Shown: piece after piece, positions 1 through 12,576 of the stretch
Layout: each line of letters starts with the position of its first letter
How positions within the stretch are numbered: position 1 is the stretch's first letter
Made by a program: the position numbers and the translations under genes
The notes under the pieces: generated by a model
What the model saw: only the letters and a program-made list of their open reading frames with translations
Told to the model about the DNA's origin: nothing
The model's database searches: none
NCBI GenBank assembly: GCA_000467715.1
Contig: AJFK01000735.1
Coordinates: 1 to 64,000, forward strand
Direction of reading: 5' to 3'
DNA: 64,000 nt
DNA from: Hysterium pulicare CBS 123377
Lineage: Eukaryota > Ascomycota > Dothideomycetes > Hysteriales > Hysteriaceae

Positions 1-135
1 TATAATATAGTATTTTTATAATATAGTATTTCTATAATATAGTAGTTTTATAATATAAAAGTTTTATATATTACTAGATTTTTATATATTACTAGATAGT
101 TTTTTTATTATTATAAAATAAATTTCTAAAAAGAA
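1..135. repeat. AT-rich short tandem repeats
   Basis: The first bases are almost pure A/T. A unit of about 17 bp (core TATAATATAGTATTT) occurs three to four times with small changes. It is followed by two copies of a unit with core TATATATTACTAGAT. The composition differs sharply from the coding DNA that begins near position 150. It looks like the edge of an AT-rich block that continues to the left of the window. Confidence 0.85.
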
Positions 136-161
136 GAAAAGACTTTACTTCTAACTAGAAA

Positions 162-2365
162 ATGTCCCGCTCAAACCCCGTATTTTGGCGCCGACTAGCC
201 GCGGTCCACCGCAGCGAAGCAACAAGCCGTTATACTCGTCCTCTTTCAAGATGCATCCTCTTGTCTGCATCTTCTCCCCAATCTTTTGCCTTCAAAAGAA
301 TGCTTCGTACTCTCCTGAGCCGACGAACATGGTCATGCACACCCTTCATAAGCTCCCGGCGTGCTATATTGACACAGGCCTATAGTGCGGGACCCATAGA
401 AGTAAGCTTAGAACATGTCCAATTGACATCGAGCTACCAGAATTGACAGGAGTACAGCCTCCTTTGATTGAACAAACTGTTGGCGAGCACTTCTCTGGCA
501 TTGTACGAGAGTATGGTGACCGACCTGCGTATGGATATCACAAATTACAACTTTTATAGAGCACGATTAACGAGGACTCCATAGGGTTATATCAAGACAT
601 CAGCAAACACAATTGACCTACGATGCCCTCAATCAAAATAGTAATGCGTTGGCTAGGGGTTTGCAAAAGCTTGGGGTCAAGAAAGGAGATCGAGTGGCTG
701 TATCTTTGGGAAACAATATTGAATATGCGACAGTATGATATTGAATAATGAAGGCGCGGAAGACTCGAGCTGATTGAGCTATCTAAGGCAACATATGCTC
801 TGTTTAAGCTAGGAGCAATACTGGTATGGTAGGCGTGTGATCCATCGTCCACGATCACTGCTCAAACCTCTAGGTGCCCTTGAATCCTGCCTTCAATGCG
901 ATGCAGGTCATCTCAGCCCTTACCCACCTCGAAGCTTCTCAACTCATCATCGGCACGGAAACCAATCTACCCCGCAAAGATCCTCGATCTAACCTCCCCC
1001 TCCTCACGCATATGATACCCAACCTCGAAGGGACATCCCTCCAGTCTGAGCTAGTTCCCTCCCTCAAGAACGTCATCATAGTGAACAACTCTCACGGACG
1101 GATACCCACGTCTGATTACAAATGCACAAATAGCTACGCGGATGTGCTTGAAGATGGTGGGAACGGACAGTCTCTACCAGGCCAAGACCTTGACCCAAAT
1201 GAGATCGTCAATATCCAGTTCACATCTGGCACAACCTCGATGCCAAAAGCGGCTTGCCTATCCCATAAATCAATACTAAATAATGGAAAAAGTATAGGGG
1301 ATAGGATGTTACTCACACCGGAGGACATCGTCTGCTGTCCGCCGCCTCTATTCCAGTAAATATTTCTCGGCCCCCTTTCCCACTTATGTCCAGGAGTTAA
1401 CCCCATAGAGTTGCTTTGGTTGCATTCTAGGCTACATGGCCACTGCAACACACGGTTCGTCCATCGTCTTCCCAACTGAGGCCTTTGATCCCGTAGCAAC
1501 ACTCCACTCCGTTCGCGAGTACTCCTGTACAGCTCTCTACGGCGTGCCCACCATGTTTGTCGCCGAGCTCGATCTCTTATCTTCAGGCGCTGTCCCATAT
1601 GATGGGTTCCAGCATCTACGAACTGGTATCGCAGCTGGTAGCTCCATTCCTGCGGAACTAATGCGCAAGTTACATAAAGTGCTAAATCTGACCGAATTGA
1701 CTATCTGTTATGGTATGACGGAGACGAGTCCCGTCAGTGCTATGACAACGACGGATGATCCTATAGAGAAGAGGATTGATAGCGTAGGTCGTTTACTCCC
1801 GCATGTGAAAGCCAAAGTAGTAGATCCGACGGACTGGACTCGAATACTCGGAGTTGGTGAAAGAGGAGAGTTGGCTGTGTCGGGTTATTTGGTCATGAAA
1901 GGCTATTGGGGTGATGAAAAGAGAACTAGAGAAGTTCTCGTACCAGACGAAGATGGCGTGCTGTGGATGCACACGGGCGATGAAGCTTCCATGGATGAAC
2001 AAGGTTACGTCAAAATCACAGGCCGTATCAAGGACCTCATTATCAAAGGCGGCGAAAACATCCATCCCCTCGAAGTAGAGAACTCTCTCTTCGCCCACCC
2101 TTCCATTTCCGAGGTCTCGGTCGTCGGCCTTCCCGACGAGCGCTACGGCGAGGTTGTGGCCGCATTTGTGATCCCTCATCAAGGAATGAAGATGCAGACG
2201 GAAGAGGTAAGGGACTGGGTTAGGGAGAAGTTGAGTCATCATCTTGTGCCCAAGTACGTGTTCTGGGTAGACGGTTACCCGAAAACAGCGAGCGGGAAGA
2301 TTCAGAAGTTTAAGTTGAGGGAGAAAGGAATGGAAATTTTGAGGGAGAGCAAGGGGTTGAGCTGA
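162..2365 (+). CDS. ACSF2-like medium-chain acyl-CoA synthetase (AMP-binding enzyme)
   Basis: Model: join(162..401, 458..528, 585..732, 788..823, 874..1355, 1411..2365), 643 aa. All five introns are 50-56 nt GT-AG and the phases close exactly. The enzyme activates fatty acids to acyl-CoA through an acyl-AMP intermediate. The first ~75 residues are Arg/Ser-rich and poor in acidic residues, which suggests a mitochondrial presequence. Visible ANL-family motifs are the phosphate loop TSGTTSMPK near residue 282 (the usual glycine after TSGTT is Ser), YGMTETSP in the adenylate site, HTGDEA (usual motif TGD), the hinge GRIKDLIIKGGENI, and PKTASGKIQK with the catalytic lysine near the C-terminus. The order and spacing match ACSF2-type synthetases better than acetyl-CoA synthetase or 4-coumarate ligase. 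The exact substrate chain length cannot be read from sequence. Confidence 0.93.
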
Positions 2366-3032
2366 TGTGAAAGCAGGTTGGCTTCATTCGTTGTGTGGAT
2401 GTTGGGTTGGAAAGGGGATTGGATGTAGGTAGAATTATGTAGTATATATGCATATTAAGCAAAACGATTTGCTTGAGCTATTGCTTTTCTTGGATTCCCA
2501 TGAGTGGCTATATTGTAGTCATTGCTGTTGACCAAGCCATTGCAAATGCGGTGCACGACGGGTGTCATTATACGTCGTAACCGCACAAGTTCATTGATAG
2601 ATTCTATTCCGCAAGCTGAACTCTGAATAATCTCAGTAACAGTAACTTGCTTTATAGCCTTATATAGAGGTTAATTAGCTTAGTAGGCTGAAAGGAACGA
2701 AGGTGATCAGCGTAGACCCTCTGCAAACGACAAGTTATAAAAAACGCTATCATACTAGAGCCTAATTCTTAATAAGTGAGGTCTAGTATTAATAATATTT
2801 CTAGATTATTAAATTCACAACTATTAGATGGGGAAATGGTCTTGTTTGGTGTGGAGGTTTAGCTCTGCTTGCAGCATGCCTCCTTGCGATCTGATTGGTC
2901 CGACGGTCCAAAAAAATTCTCGAAACAGATTTTTTGGACATTTGAGCCAATCAAATCGAAGCACATCAACTCTCATCTTCTAGAGTCCAACGAGGTTTGG
3001 CGGGAGTTCTATGGAGTAAACAATACCAACGA
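2366..3032. other. Convergent intergenic region with AT-rich patch
   Basis: This lies between two converging genes. Positions 2640-2815 are AT-rich with scattered TAAT/CTAG words and resemble the block at the left edge of the window. I see no ORF or RNA gene. Polyadenylation signals for both genes are presumably here. Confidence 0.6.
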
Positions 3033-6000
3033 TCACGCGTAAAGGCCCATCGAAGCCGAAACAGGCAAAGTCGTCCATTTCTCCAACAAAATATCGACAA
3101 TATCTTTGCCCTCCTCTTCCTCTTCCTCTTCCTCTTCCACTTCCTCTTCCACTTCCTTCAACCACACTTTCTGTTCTCGGATTCCGGTCTCCGGAATAGT
3201 TCCATGTCGATGAAATTGAAGCTCTACAGCATCGTCTATCGCGCTAGGGCCCTTCAGTTTCTCAAAGTCATCCTCGTTCCTTTCGGCTAAAACATGAACA
3301 GACTTCGCTGTCACTGGCACTCCCTCTACCTTTTCTTCGTCAGATGATCCATTAGCCGGGAGTTGAGTCAGATGAGTACGACCGCCATGGCTCTGTTTGC
3401 TGCTCGCTTGACTGAGATTCGATCGGGCAGGTGACTCGCCTCGATTGAAGTTTTCTACTCGGAAGGTAGGACTGCGAAGATGTGGCGCCCGCGGCTGGGA
3501 GTCACATGAAAGTAGGTCTTCCACAGAAACTCTTTTCCGCGATGGTTCTGATCCAGATTCAGTGATTCTGCTTCTTTTCCTGGGCCGTTGACTGAGAGAA
3601 AATTCAGTTGTCATCTGGGCAGAACTCCGAGTTTTCGAGTCTTCGGCATCAAGAGACGTCTTGCCAGTAGTCTCGATAGGTAACCGACTAGTAGAGTCAA
3701 GGTTATCAAAATCATTGGCCAGAGCCGGCCTTGACGGTTGCGGGGTGGCAGCATAGAAACTCTCATTGGAACCACTATTGAATACATCCTTGTGATTAAT
3801 CGTGAACTCCTCGGGCGTCACCGCATCATCGAATGAAGTAGGCTCGGTTATAGAATCACTTCCTTGAGCGCTTTGAGCCATATTCGATGGCGGCCTTGGA
3901 GGTTGACGAAATTCCTGCTGGGGAGGAGCAAGGCATGATCTACGTGAACATATTGGAGAACGATGGGCCGTCGACATGGGAGAGCCCGACCTTGAGTTAT
4001 TCGTCATTATGTGCGCATACTGGTCGCCGTCTTCATGCGAATGCGATCTTGGCATTGATTGTGAAGAAAAAGCATATTGTGACAAGCCTGGAAGTCGATC
4101 ACTACTGCCGGGGCCGCCGTGAGCACTACTTCCTGCCATGATTCCGCCGAACAGGTTGCCTGGGCCGTGGCCAAATTGTGGTGGCGATGCCTGCGGAGAC
4201 CCACATTGTTGGGGTAGTTGGCTGGTAAGTGTCCTCACTTCCTCGAGTGGTTGATGGGACTCATTAGGCCTCATGAGAATTAATGTGTCTTGTTCCTGTC
4301 TAGCCAAAAGTAAACGCTTCTTGTTCTGCTGCTCCAGAAGCATGAGTTGCATCTGGTAATCCTGAAGACTGTGATTTCCCTGCGGGGCGATATTCGAAGA
4401 GTGCGTAGGCGTATTTAACCCTCCAATTTGGCCTCGCAGGAGCATTTGCTGCATTGCCTGTGGTTGCATTGCGTGCTGTCGGGTGCTAAGCTGCATCTGG
4501 GCTTGAGCCTGAGCCCGCGTTTGAGCCTGCGCTCCTTGTTCGCCCAATTCAGATTGAGGATTCAGCATTGATTGAAATCCCAATGGCCTATTACCGGCGT
4601 TTCTTTCTGGAGATGGGGCGCGAGGACTACCAAGTACCTGACGAAAAGGCGGACGACCAATACTTGCTTGCAGTTGCCCTGCATTAGATTGGCCCACAAT
4701 CTGAGTTCCTGGTGCTCCAACCGGATTCTCGCCTAGGTATGCTTTTACTCCGTCCGCATTAAAGTCAAAGTCTGTGTCTAACGAGCTAAAGGCGCCGCTA
4801 TCATCTCCTGTGTTTAAGAAGGAATCAAAGTCGAAATTCTCAAGGTCATCACCTTCTACCGCAAAAGAAAGGTCAAAGTAGCTCTGCATCATTATTAGTA
4901 CAACTTGGCGAATTTCTAGCTGCAGTCTGCTTACATCTTCAGCAAAGTTTCCAATTAGAGCCCCGGAATTGCTACCCATAGGTGGCGGTAGTACTTGAGG
5001 CACGAGCGCCGCTGCTGGTGGATGCTGCTGTTGCTGGCCTTGGTCATTCTGTCCTTTATTGAAAGAACCGGGATGGATAGGGGTAATCGGTGTTGGAGGA
5101 GATAAAGCTACATTTGCACGTGTGTTGGCCGCATTCTTCTTTGCAGGATCCTGGAAACTATTCCTCGGTGACAACATTCGTGTAACGCCAGAAGCGTTTG
5201 ATATGGCCGGTGGATCTTGCGCCTCTGACTGATGAGTCCGAAAAGAAGCTGCTGCAGCAACTCGATGCTGCAGCTGCTGTTGTGGTTGTTGCGCGTTTTG
5301 ATGTAAACTTTGAAATTGGGCTTGGATGCTTTGTTGTTGGAGATGTTGCATCCTTTGTTGTGCTACTAACTGTGCACGGAGGTGTGGAGGGAGTACGGGA
5401 AAGTTGTCAGAGGTTCCGGATTGTTTCGAATTATGGGCTACGGGGGAAGATGAATTGGCAACAACCTCTACTAGAGGACGTTCTTCTAGCTGTTGCTTAA
5501 GCTCGCAGATGCGTTGTTCCAGTTTTGCAACGGTCCTCGAAGCTTCGAGCTCTCTCTCTTTTCTGCGTGCTCGGAAACGCGACGAGGCGCCAGGGTTGCG
5601 CTTTCGCTTCTCGTCCGCAACTGTATATGCTGCTTGGACGTCAATGGGAATTTGTATCATATGGCCGGATGAAGTCGTAGTGGCAAGAGCCTGATAATCT
5701 GGGGAGGCCTTGTTTTCACTGACAGCAGTGAGATTTGGAAGGAGTTGTGATTGGGAAGGAGGTACGAATTCTGGCAATTGGAGAGATGCTTTTGTATCGG
5801 ACGTCATCACCGCTGGAAACATGTCCGACTCAAATCGGTGACAAAACCGTCGGTATAATTTGTGTACGTGGTTCCTTGAACGTCGTGTAGTCGGTTTCGC
5901 TTCCTCAACTAACTTCTGTACCATTGATATGCGTTTTAGCAGCCGTTCGACATGTCCAGCACATTTGGATAGATCATCAAGTGATATGTGATCTTCAGCT

Positions 6001-6826
6001 TCGCTGGTCATAGTATCATCGCTGTCCTCAGAGTCGTTGGAGATTGACTCGCAATCCTCATCCGCATTTCGAACGGACAAGTGAGATTTGTGGGTGGCTT
6101 CGTTTCGGCCTCCTAGAGGGTGTTGGTGAACCATAAGATCCATAGTGGGTGTTCTAGAAGGTGCCGTAGAGCCCACGACTGTTTCGTCATCATCTAATGA
6201 AATATTGTCAAGTTTAGTCTCTAAAATCCGTAGGCTCTTGAGGGATTCTTGTTGACGTTGGTGCAAGTGACGAATCTTTTCACGCTCTTCTTCGAGAGCC
6301 TGTTTTTCGAGTTTTCTGCAAGCTTGGTCATTGAATGCCGCTGATATCTACATTGATTTACAAACCCTCTAGCTCGGTCACTAGCAAATCGCACGACCTC
6401 CAGTAATACCAGGAGACTGGTCTTGAGGCTGTCTAATCGTCGACGGAGAAGCTCCACCCTCTGCTCTTTGAGTGGCCAAGCCAACTTTCCCAGCGTGGAT
6501 ATACCCTTTTTGCCATCTTTCTTCGTCTTACTGCGTTTTTCGATCACTTGCTGAATCTCCCCAAAAACATCTTCACATCGCTTGATGATATTATTGGCAT
6601 CCTGAACCGCAGCGGGTGCTATCAGCGACCTAGCATCGTCTTCTCTAAACACGTTGCCAACACTATTTAGGACGTTTGATGTGAGGGCAACATCGCCGGC
6701 GATATCAGAAATTTCTCTATCAGCGCGAGCAGCTGTTCCAACGAAAGAGTATAGAGCAGTGGATATTTTGACGCCAGCACCGGCAATACTAATGATTGAC
6801 GCAGTAAGTCCCACGATTTCAGCCAT
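3033..6826 (-). CDS. bZIP-containing regulator-like protein with fungal STAND-type N-terminal domain
   Basis: Model: complement(join(3033..6315, 6366..6826)), 1247 aa. One 50-nt intron (6316-6365) uses donor GTTTGT and closes in phase. Residues 1-~200 (start MAEIVGLTASIISIAG) match the helical N-terminal domain found on fungal STAND/NACHT-type proteins. Residues ~390-440 hold a bZIP: a basic region RKRNPGASSRFRARRKERE, then leucine-type heptads (VAKLEQRICELKQQL). It is preceded by VADEKRKRN, a phrase typical of Pezizomycotina bZIP factors. Beyond it lies a long Gln/Ser/Pro-rich stretch with poly-Gln runs and a late RPRKRSRI cluster that could be a nuclear signal. The C-terminus has a glutamate run followed by DIVDILLEKWTTL, a tail I associate with such STAND-N proteins. 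A nuclear transcription regulator is inferred; the target is unknown. The domain mix is unusual. Confidence 0.8.
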
Positions 6827-7633
6827 TGATGGGTCAGATCATGGCATCAGGCAGCCACGATACCGGTTCCATAGATGGAGGAAGGCAATAATATGAGAGC
6901 ACCAAAGCCTGAAAGGAGAATACTAAAAGGACTTGAAGAACTTAGAGAAAAGAAAACGGAGGGCTAATCGGATGGCCACATTATTGGGACGTAATGTGAA
7001 GGTTGGCTTGCTCAGCCTGGCAGGGCGGTTGTGGCGGAGCATGCATGATGTGCGCTCACGGCGTTCTGTGACAGCAGGCTGTGCACTCTCATGTGGGGAG
7101 ATCCAATCGTCTTCTTGACCTCCCACCGTGTTGATGTAGAAACTTGTGGGTGTCTTGATACTGCATTTACCGACGTTGTAGTAAGAGGAATATTGCCCTT
7201 GATTTCCTTGACATGTCGAGGGACGGAAGTTTGCAAACTCGGCCGATGTGCTGCCGGCGGGCGATGATGCACTCCACGGACTCGAGAGCTCGACGGCATA
7301 GAACAACCCTTCATCGTTCTTCGTCGAACAACCTTGGAACTTCCTTAGGCGATGAAAAAGCTTACATCGCCCATCTGACTCATATTCACGTCAACGTTTC
7401 GATTTGCTTGGATATTAACGCTGGAATTCGACTGACTCACAAGGCCTAGCATAGGTAATTCATTCGCCCACCCACGATCATTCCCAACAGGACTACCGAG
7501 CGCCCCCCTCCAAGGGACATAAGATTCACTTGGAGCACTCCACCGAGATCAGCATCAACCGGAGACGACAGTAATCTTGACCTGGGCCCGAGGCCTTATT
7601 CGAGGGCATTCACACTCGCCGGAATCGTGAATC
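6827..7633. promoter_or_regulatory. Divergent promoter region
   Basis: About 800 bp separate the start of the bZIP/STAND-N gene (minus) from the start of the leucine-rich gene (plus). Short ORFs on both strands look like chance. I could not assign a specific factor site. Confidence 0.5.
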
Positions 7634-9531
7634 ATGCCAAAGAAATACCAACCAACGTATAGCAAAACTCAGAGTTCTTACGTCCACCCTTCCTTACAAG
7701 GCTCAAGAGCATCTACATCCGCGAATCCTTCTCCCACTCCTCAAACTGTGAACGAGCGCATACAACGATTACGTCGTGAACAAGCCCCGAGGGCTAGCAT
7801 AGAAAGGAGGGATGAGATAACAGAAGTGGTAACAAAGCGCATCCTACCGCTTGCATTGCGGCGTATCTTGAATGTGCCAGAGTTTAACGCTCCTCTTCCG
7901 AAGCTAGGTGCACGGGATAGAACTGTACGGACGAGACGGCCGCCGCCAGGTCCAGCAACACCACAAAGTTGGTTACACCACAGTAGACATGCACCGAGTC
8001 ATGTTCGAAAGTCGAAGAGATCTGGGGGAGGCAATCAGATGGTGCGCAGCTTTGGAACCCTTGCGACTCTAGAAGATGGCTTTGAGGTACGTTGGAAAGC
8101 GACCTCCACCCCTTTCCGCCCCACCACTTCCTCTAGCCCATCTCTGTACCATATCTCATTCCAAGCTCTTTACTACCTACCTGAAATGGAGTTCGGTTCC
8201 TCTCATTCCTTTGTTCGGTTTCACTTGTATGTCCGAATTCTGCGAGCTATTTCCGCTGCCCGCGGTGTTTCCCTGATATGGACCTACATCATGACAGCTA
8301 ACTTTTGTAGAGGTTGCCCTTTGAAGGGAGCTTAGTCCACATGTCTCTCAAGACCCTCGCATCTAATTGGCCAGACCTTGCTGAATACGAGCAACACTAC
8401 CTTGCTGCCCTGCCGATTCCGCTTAAGGAAGCCTTGCTAAGCTATATTGCCGTATATGCTCCCAGGAACTGCCTGGATCTAAGATCCTTTAAATACATTT
8501 TTAAGAGTGATTCAGAGGTTGATGGCGGTACTGGTAGCGAAGAATTGGAGCTCCTGGATCTTTCCTATTTGATAAATGCAAATCTAACCCTCTCAGACCT
8601 GACCAAGTATATGACGCGCCCGAAGTCGCTTAATATATCTGAGGTTATGGATAACATATCCCTAAAGGACAAGGGAAAACTAGAATCTGATAATGTCGCG
8701 GAATCCTGGGAAGATCAGGTCTCGGAATTCGAACCAACAATACCACAACCTCCAAGCCTCTCTCGTTTTCCGAACCTTAAACGGCTTTCTCTAGCCAATG
8801 CTGGCTCGATGGCTTCGTGGCCTCAACTACTAATACTCTCAACTAAACTCAAAAAACTTACGCATCTCTCGCTCGCCTACTGGCCAACTCCATCCTTAAC
8901 GCCTAACGCAATCACTGCCTCTATGGTAAGCAAACACAGAGAACCCGTCAGCTTGGGCGGAACATCCTTCTACTCAGAACTCGACGACGACTGGCACGAG
9001 GCATCAAACATACTCCGCCGCCTAAGCCTCAACACATACTCTTTGAAATGGCTCGATCTGGAAGGCTGTACTTGGCATAAGGCTCTCACATGGGGCCCAT
9101 CTCGAGAGGCCTCTGCCCCTCGAAGATCCCGGTACAGCTCTGCTTCTGACGATTGGGTTCCACTTGGGGCCAATCCAGGTCCCGATTGGAATGGCAGCTG
9201 GCGCCAAATCGAATATATGAATCTTAGTCAAGGCTGGATCCCGCACGATATGCAAACTGTCATGAGGATGCCCGCCGGTGTCATTCCCGTGCAGCTGCTA
9301 AAGTGGCTCCGCGAGCAGAAAGAGACTGGGAAGATGGAAGGAGATATAGTGGATCGGACGCCGGGTTGGGACGTCAATGAATGGATTGAGAAAGAGAAGG
9401 TGGCGAGGCAGGTGGAAGAGAAGGTGCGGAGGATTAGACAGAGGGAGAAAGGCCCGTACTGTAGGTTTGATCATGGATGGGACCCGTATGTCGCAAAGAC
9501 GAAGGATGTCTCTGGGACGGGCACGGAATAG
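7634..9531 (+). CDS. Conserved Pezizomycotina leucine-rich protein, function unknown
   Basis: Model: join(7634..8086, 8311..9531), 557 aa. The 224-nt intron starts GTACGT, has branch GCTAAC and ends TTTTGTAG; both exons are in phase 0. The N-terminal third is basic and disordered (start MPKKYQPTYS, then RIQRLRREQAPRA). The centre has irregular leucine-rich segments such as LELLDLSYL, NLKRLSLANAG, LTHLSLAYWP and LKWLDLEGC, spaced like LRRs. The C-terminus is charged (EKEKVARQVEEKVRRIRQRE). From memory, relatives in other filamentous fungi carry an automatic label 'tafazzin', but no HX4D acyltransferase motif is visible, so that label should not be transferred. The role is unknown. Confidence 0.8.
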
Positions 9532-9822
9532 ATGGGGTTTGGGAGAGGTTTTGGGAGAAGAGGGCTGCGGTTTGATTTGGTGGGGTGAGGTTCGAGCAGA
9601 TCGGCTGATATGTTGTGGAGAGGAAAATAGATCAATAGAAGCAATATTTTTCACATCAACATTTTTCATGCTGTTACGCTGTTGCGATGTTGTTTGCTTG
9701 CTAGCTCGCTAAGCTAGATGTTCACAAGTTTGAAGTTCTTGTGCAGAGCTTTTAAGTTTGTGAGGCGAGCGGAAGCATCCAGACCGCTACAAGTCCACAT
9801 TGAAAATATACGAGACTCGGTA
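9532..9822. other. Intergenic 3' region
   Basis: Downstream of the leucine-rich gene. I see no feature beyond a CT/AG-biased stretch. Confidence 0.4.
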
Positions 9823-10095
9823 TTAAGCATTTAAAACCTCATTTACCACGGTACCGACCTCAACATTATTACTAGGAACCTTCCTGATTTGGAGGCCTTT
9901 GGAAATTAGATCATAAAAATCCAATAAGACTTTCATACTCGTGTGGTTCCATAGCCCTCTCCTCTGATGCATGGCTTTTTCGGAGATAACGAAAACGATA
10001 GCTTCAAAAGAGCCATGCACATGCACCTCATACTCCATGATAGAGACGGGAGGTAATGATAAGGTAAACTTGGCAATGCACTCGCCTTCTACAAA
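9823..10095 (-). CDS. Candidate terminal exon of an unrecognised gene
   Basis: Reading leftward from an acceptor ending GCAGCTTAG at 10096, an open frame of 90 codons runs to a stop at 9823. It has a protein-like mix of residues (GECIAKFTLSLPPVSI, then YEVHVHGSFEAIVFVISEKA). A branch-like CTGATTGAC lies 5' of the acceptor. No convincing upstream exon or start could be fixed, and I do not recognise the family. It could be the last exon of a small gene, a gene remnant, or chance. Confidence 0.3.
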   Translation of the reverse strand, partial: FVEGECIAKFTLSLPPVSIMEYEVHVHGSFEAIVFVISEKAMHQRRGLWNHTSMKVLLDFYDLISKGLQIRKVPSNNVEVGTVVNEVLNA

Positions 10096-12576
10096 CTAAG
10101 CTGCTTCGGGGAAAGGCGGCAGTGGTCAATCAGCAAGATCTTCATTTGGGCATTTTGTTTGCTCGTATCCGAGTATTTCTTGTTTTGGAGTGCATGCTAT
10201 CGTGTCGCGGAGTTGTTTGTCTGCCGTGGGAGTGGCGGGAAAGAAAGGGTGTATGCAGCACAGAGTCTAGTACGCACTCCACATGAAGGAGCCGTGTTAC
10301 TTGAGAGCCCAACGGCACTTGCATGCAACCGTCGAAAGCTTGACACCGGGGTTTTCGAATTGCAGTCCGTATCACTGTGGCTGGCTTCCTCCATTCTCAG
10401 CCCCCAGACCCCAGGCTAAAGTCCAAGCTTTTCATGCTCCATACCTGCACCTCTATGCGGAGAAACGAAACAATCCTGCTTTTGATCCTGCGGTGTTAGA
10501 AGGTGGCTTTCCAGAGCAGTTTGTTTGCGGACTTCAGAGTTGGGATGAGTAACACGGCATCCTTCGGGAGCATTGTAACATGTAAAGGAATAGGAGAGGG
10601 ATTTTATACCTCACGCAGCGGAAGAGGGAACCGCGGGAAGTCATCCAGCTGCAAGCCTCTTTCCGTATATGCAAGTCCTTATCGCACACTATCGCGCAGA
10701 TAGAGGCTCTGTGTGGTGGGGAAAAAAGATTATCGTAAAGATTGAATTCGTGTGGGTCACAGATTCCATATATAATAAATTGCGATGGCGATCTTATGCC
10801 CATCCTCAATCTTTCCAGGTAGATGGGATCGAGAACCGAGATATCCGACGGAGTGTTGTGACCCGCATAGTCGCATGGAGTGCATACAGGTACTTGTATC
10901 TCAACATGTTTAGGTTCTCAAACTTCGCACGTACCAAGGGAAGAAACAAATGGTGCGCGCGGGATGGCGCACGACTCGTCGGCAAAAATGATCTGATATT
11001 TTGAGGAAATCCTTCGGCTTCGACGACGTCGTTGTCAGAACTACTTTCTTATGATTATGCGGCGCGGTTGATGCAGATGAAAGGCTTACGACGATACATA
11101 GGCTTCCCCGATCTACGTGAATCAGCTTGTGCTGTTATATCTGTCCTTTAAGTCAATGGTTTACCGCCGCTTGGACAAGGTGCCGTGGGCTGTGCTAAAA
11201 ATTGCGACATGGCCAAACGCCACAAGGACACGCAGTATCCGTCGCTAGACTCAAAATAGCATGGGGCCCGTGCCCGGAGTCGTTTCAGAAGCTTTCCGAA
11301 TGGTGATCCGAAAGGTGACCCGCGCCATCAGAGACAGCACGACGGCTGTCTTCGATGGGAGCTTATCTACCTTTCGCCGTGGTTCTGGATGCAATAGCTG
11401 CTTCCCGCAGAGCCAGCCACAGAAGCAAGGGAGTACGGGGGACTGAGGTGGCTGTAACAGTGCACAAGTCTCCAAGCCCTTGCGTGTATCCTGAGATGAT
11501 TCCGTTGTAGAAAGTCGTCGTGGTACACGCATGGCTTCAAGCAGAGCAGCGAATCACGGTGGCGGCAAGGACCGTCGCAGATCAATGGGAGCTTCTGCAT
11601 CTGCTCAGCCAAGCAACATTCGTAATCCTTCTGTCCCTTCGTAAACGCGTGGCCTTGACCACGACGACCCGCCAGTAGCAGCGTGTCGGCCGGAAGTCGA
11701 GGAATGCATGGTTGCTGAATGGCTGAGCGCGGCCAGTCAGCCCCGGCGAATAAGGCTGAGGAGACTGCTCTCTTTTAAGCTGAAGCAGCCCGTTGCTTTT
11801 GCATCTACACAAAAACCTTCCACGCCGTATCCTGTCGCTTCTTTGCCTTGTTGCGGCGATCGTCGACAGCGGCAGAGCCAAGAGGCGACATTGTGTTTCT
11901 GTAACACTAGCTTGCGACCTGCCAGCCAACCTGATACAAGCGAGGCATTCCAGAAACGGCAGCGGAGCTTTTATCTCGACCCAACCTTCAACGTTTCCTC
12001 ACTCTGACCTCAAGAATTGTAATTTGTTTCTTGCCTCTCCGCCTGCCGCCTTCCCGCCCTACTTTACGAGTCCTTCGTTACCCTCATCCTTGGGCTCATT
12101 GTCGCCCCTGTCAGCCCACTGAAACTCTGGCGGCACTCGGCCCTGTTCTTTGGATTGCGGCTCGGCCTGCGATAACCCAAGCAGTCCGAGCGTTTACCAA
12201 GAATTCTACCTTCCTGAGTCGCTGCTAACGTCAGTCTGTTAATAAGCCTGATCGTCAACAATTTATCTTCATTCTCCCCATCACTTTATCCCTTTGGCAC
12301 CCCTACAGACACGTTGCGCACCCTCACTCCTCTGCTTGTCCGCAACCTGAGTAGACCTTCGCAAGAGGGAGCAAGATTGGTGACCAGTCCACCGACGCTG
12401 GAGTCAACAGGATCCCAACAGAATAGCTGTCGTGGACAAGGTGGGCTTCCTGTAAGAACTCGCACCTCCATCCCTACCACACAACATCCTCGGGCTAATG
12501 CTTGGTTCCGTATCTTCAGTTCGAGTAATCACCCAGCGACGCCAGTTTTGTGATCGACCGTGAGCTTCTGGTCAAC
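10096..12576. other. Long gene-free tract and 5' region of the mannosyltransferase gene
   Basis: About 2.5 kb with only short overlapping ORFs on both strands, none with a recognisable motif or a consistent splice model. The last ~600 bp are CT-rich, as expected for a fungal promoter and leader. Confidence 0.45.

Noticed and set aside
1134-1598. 154-codon minus-strand frame opposite the acyl-CoA synthetase
   Set aside because: Antisense shadow; it crosses the fifth intron of a well-supported gene.
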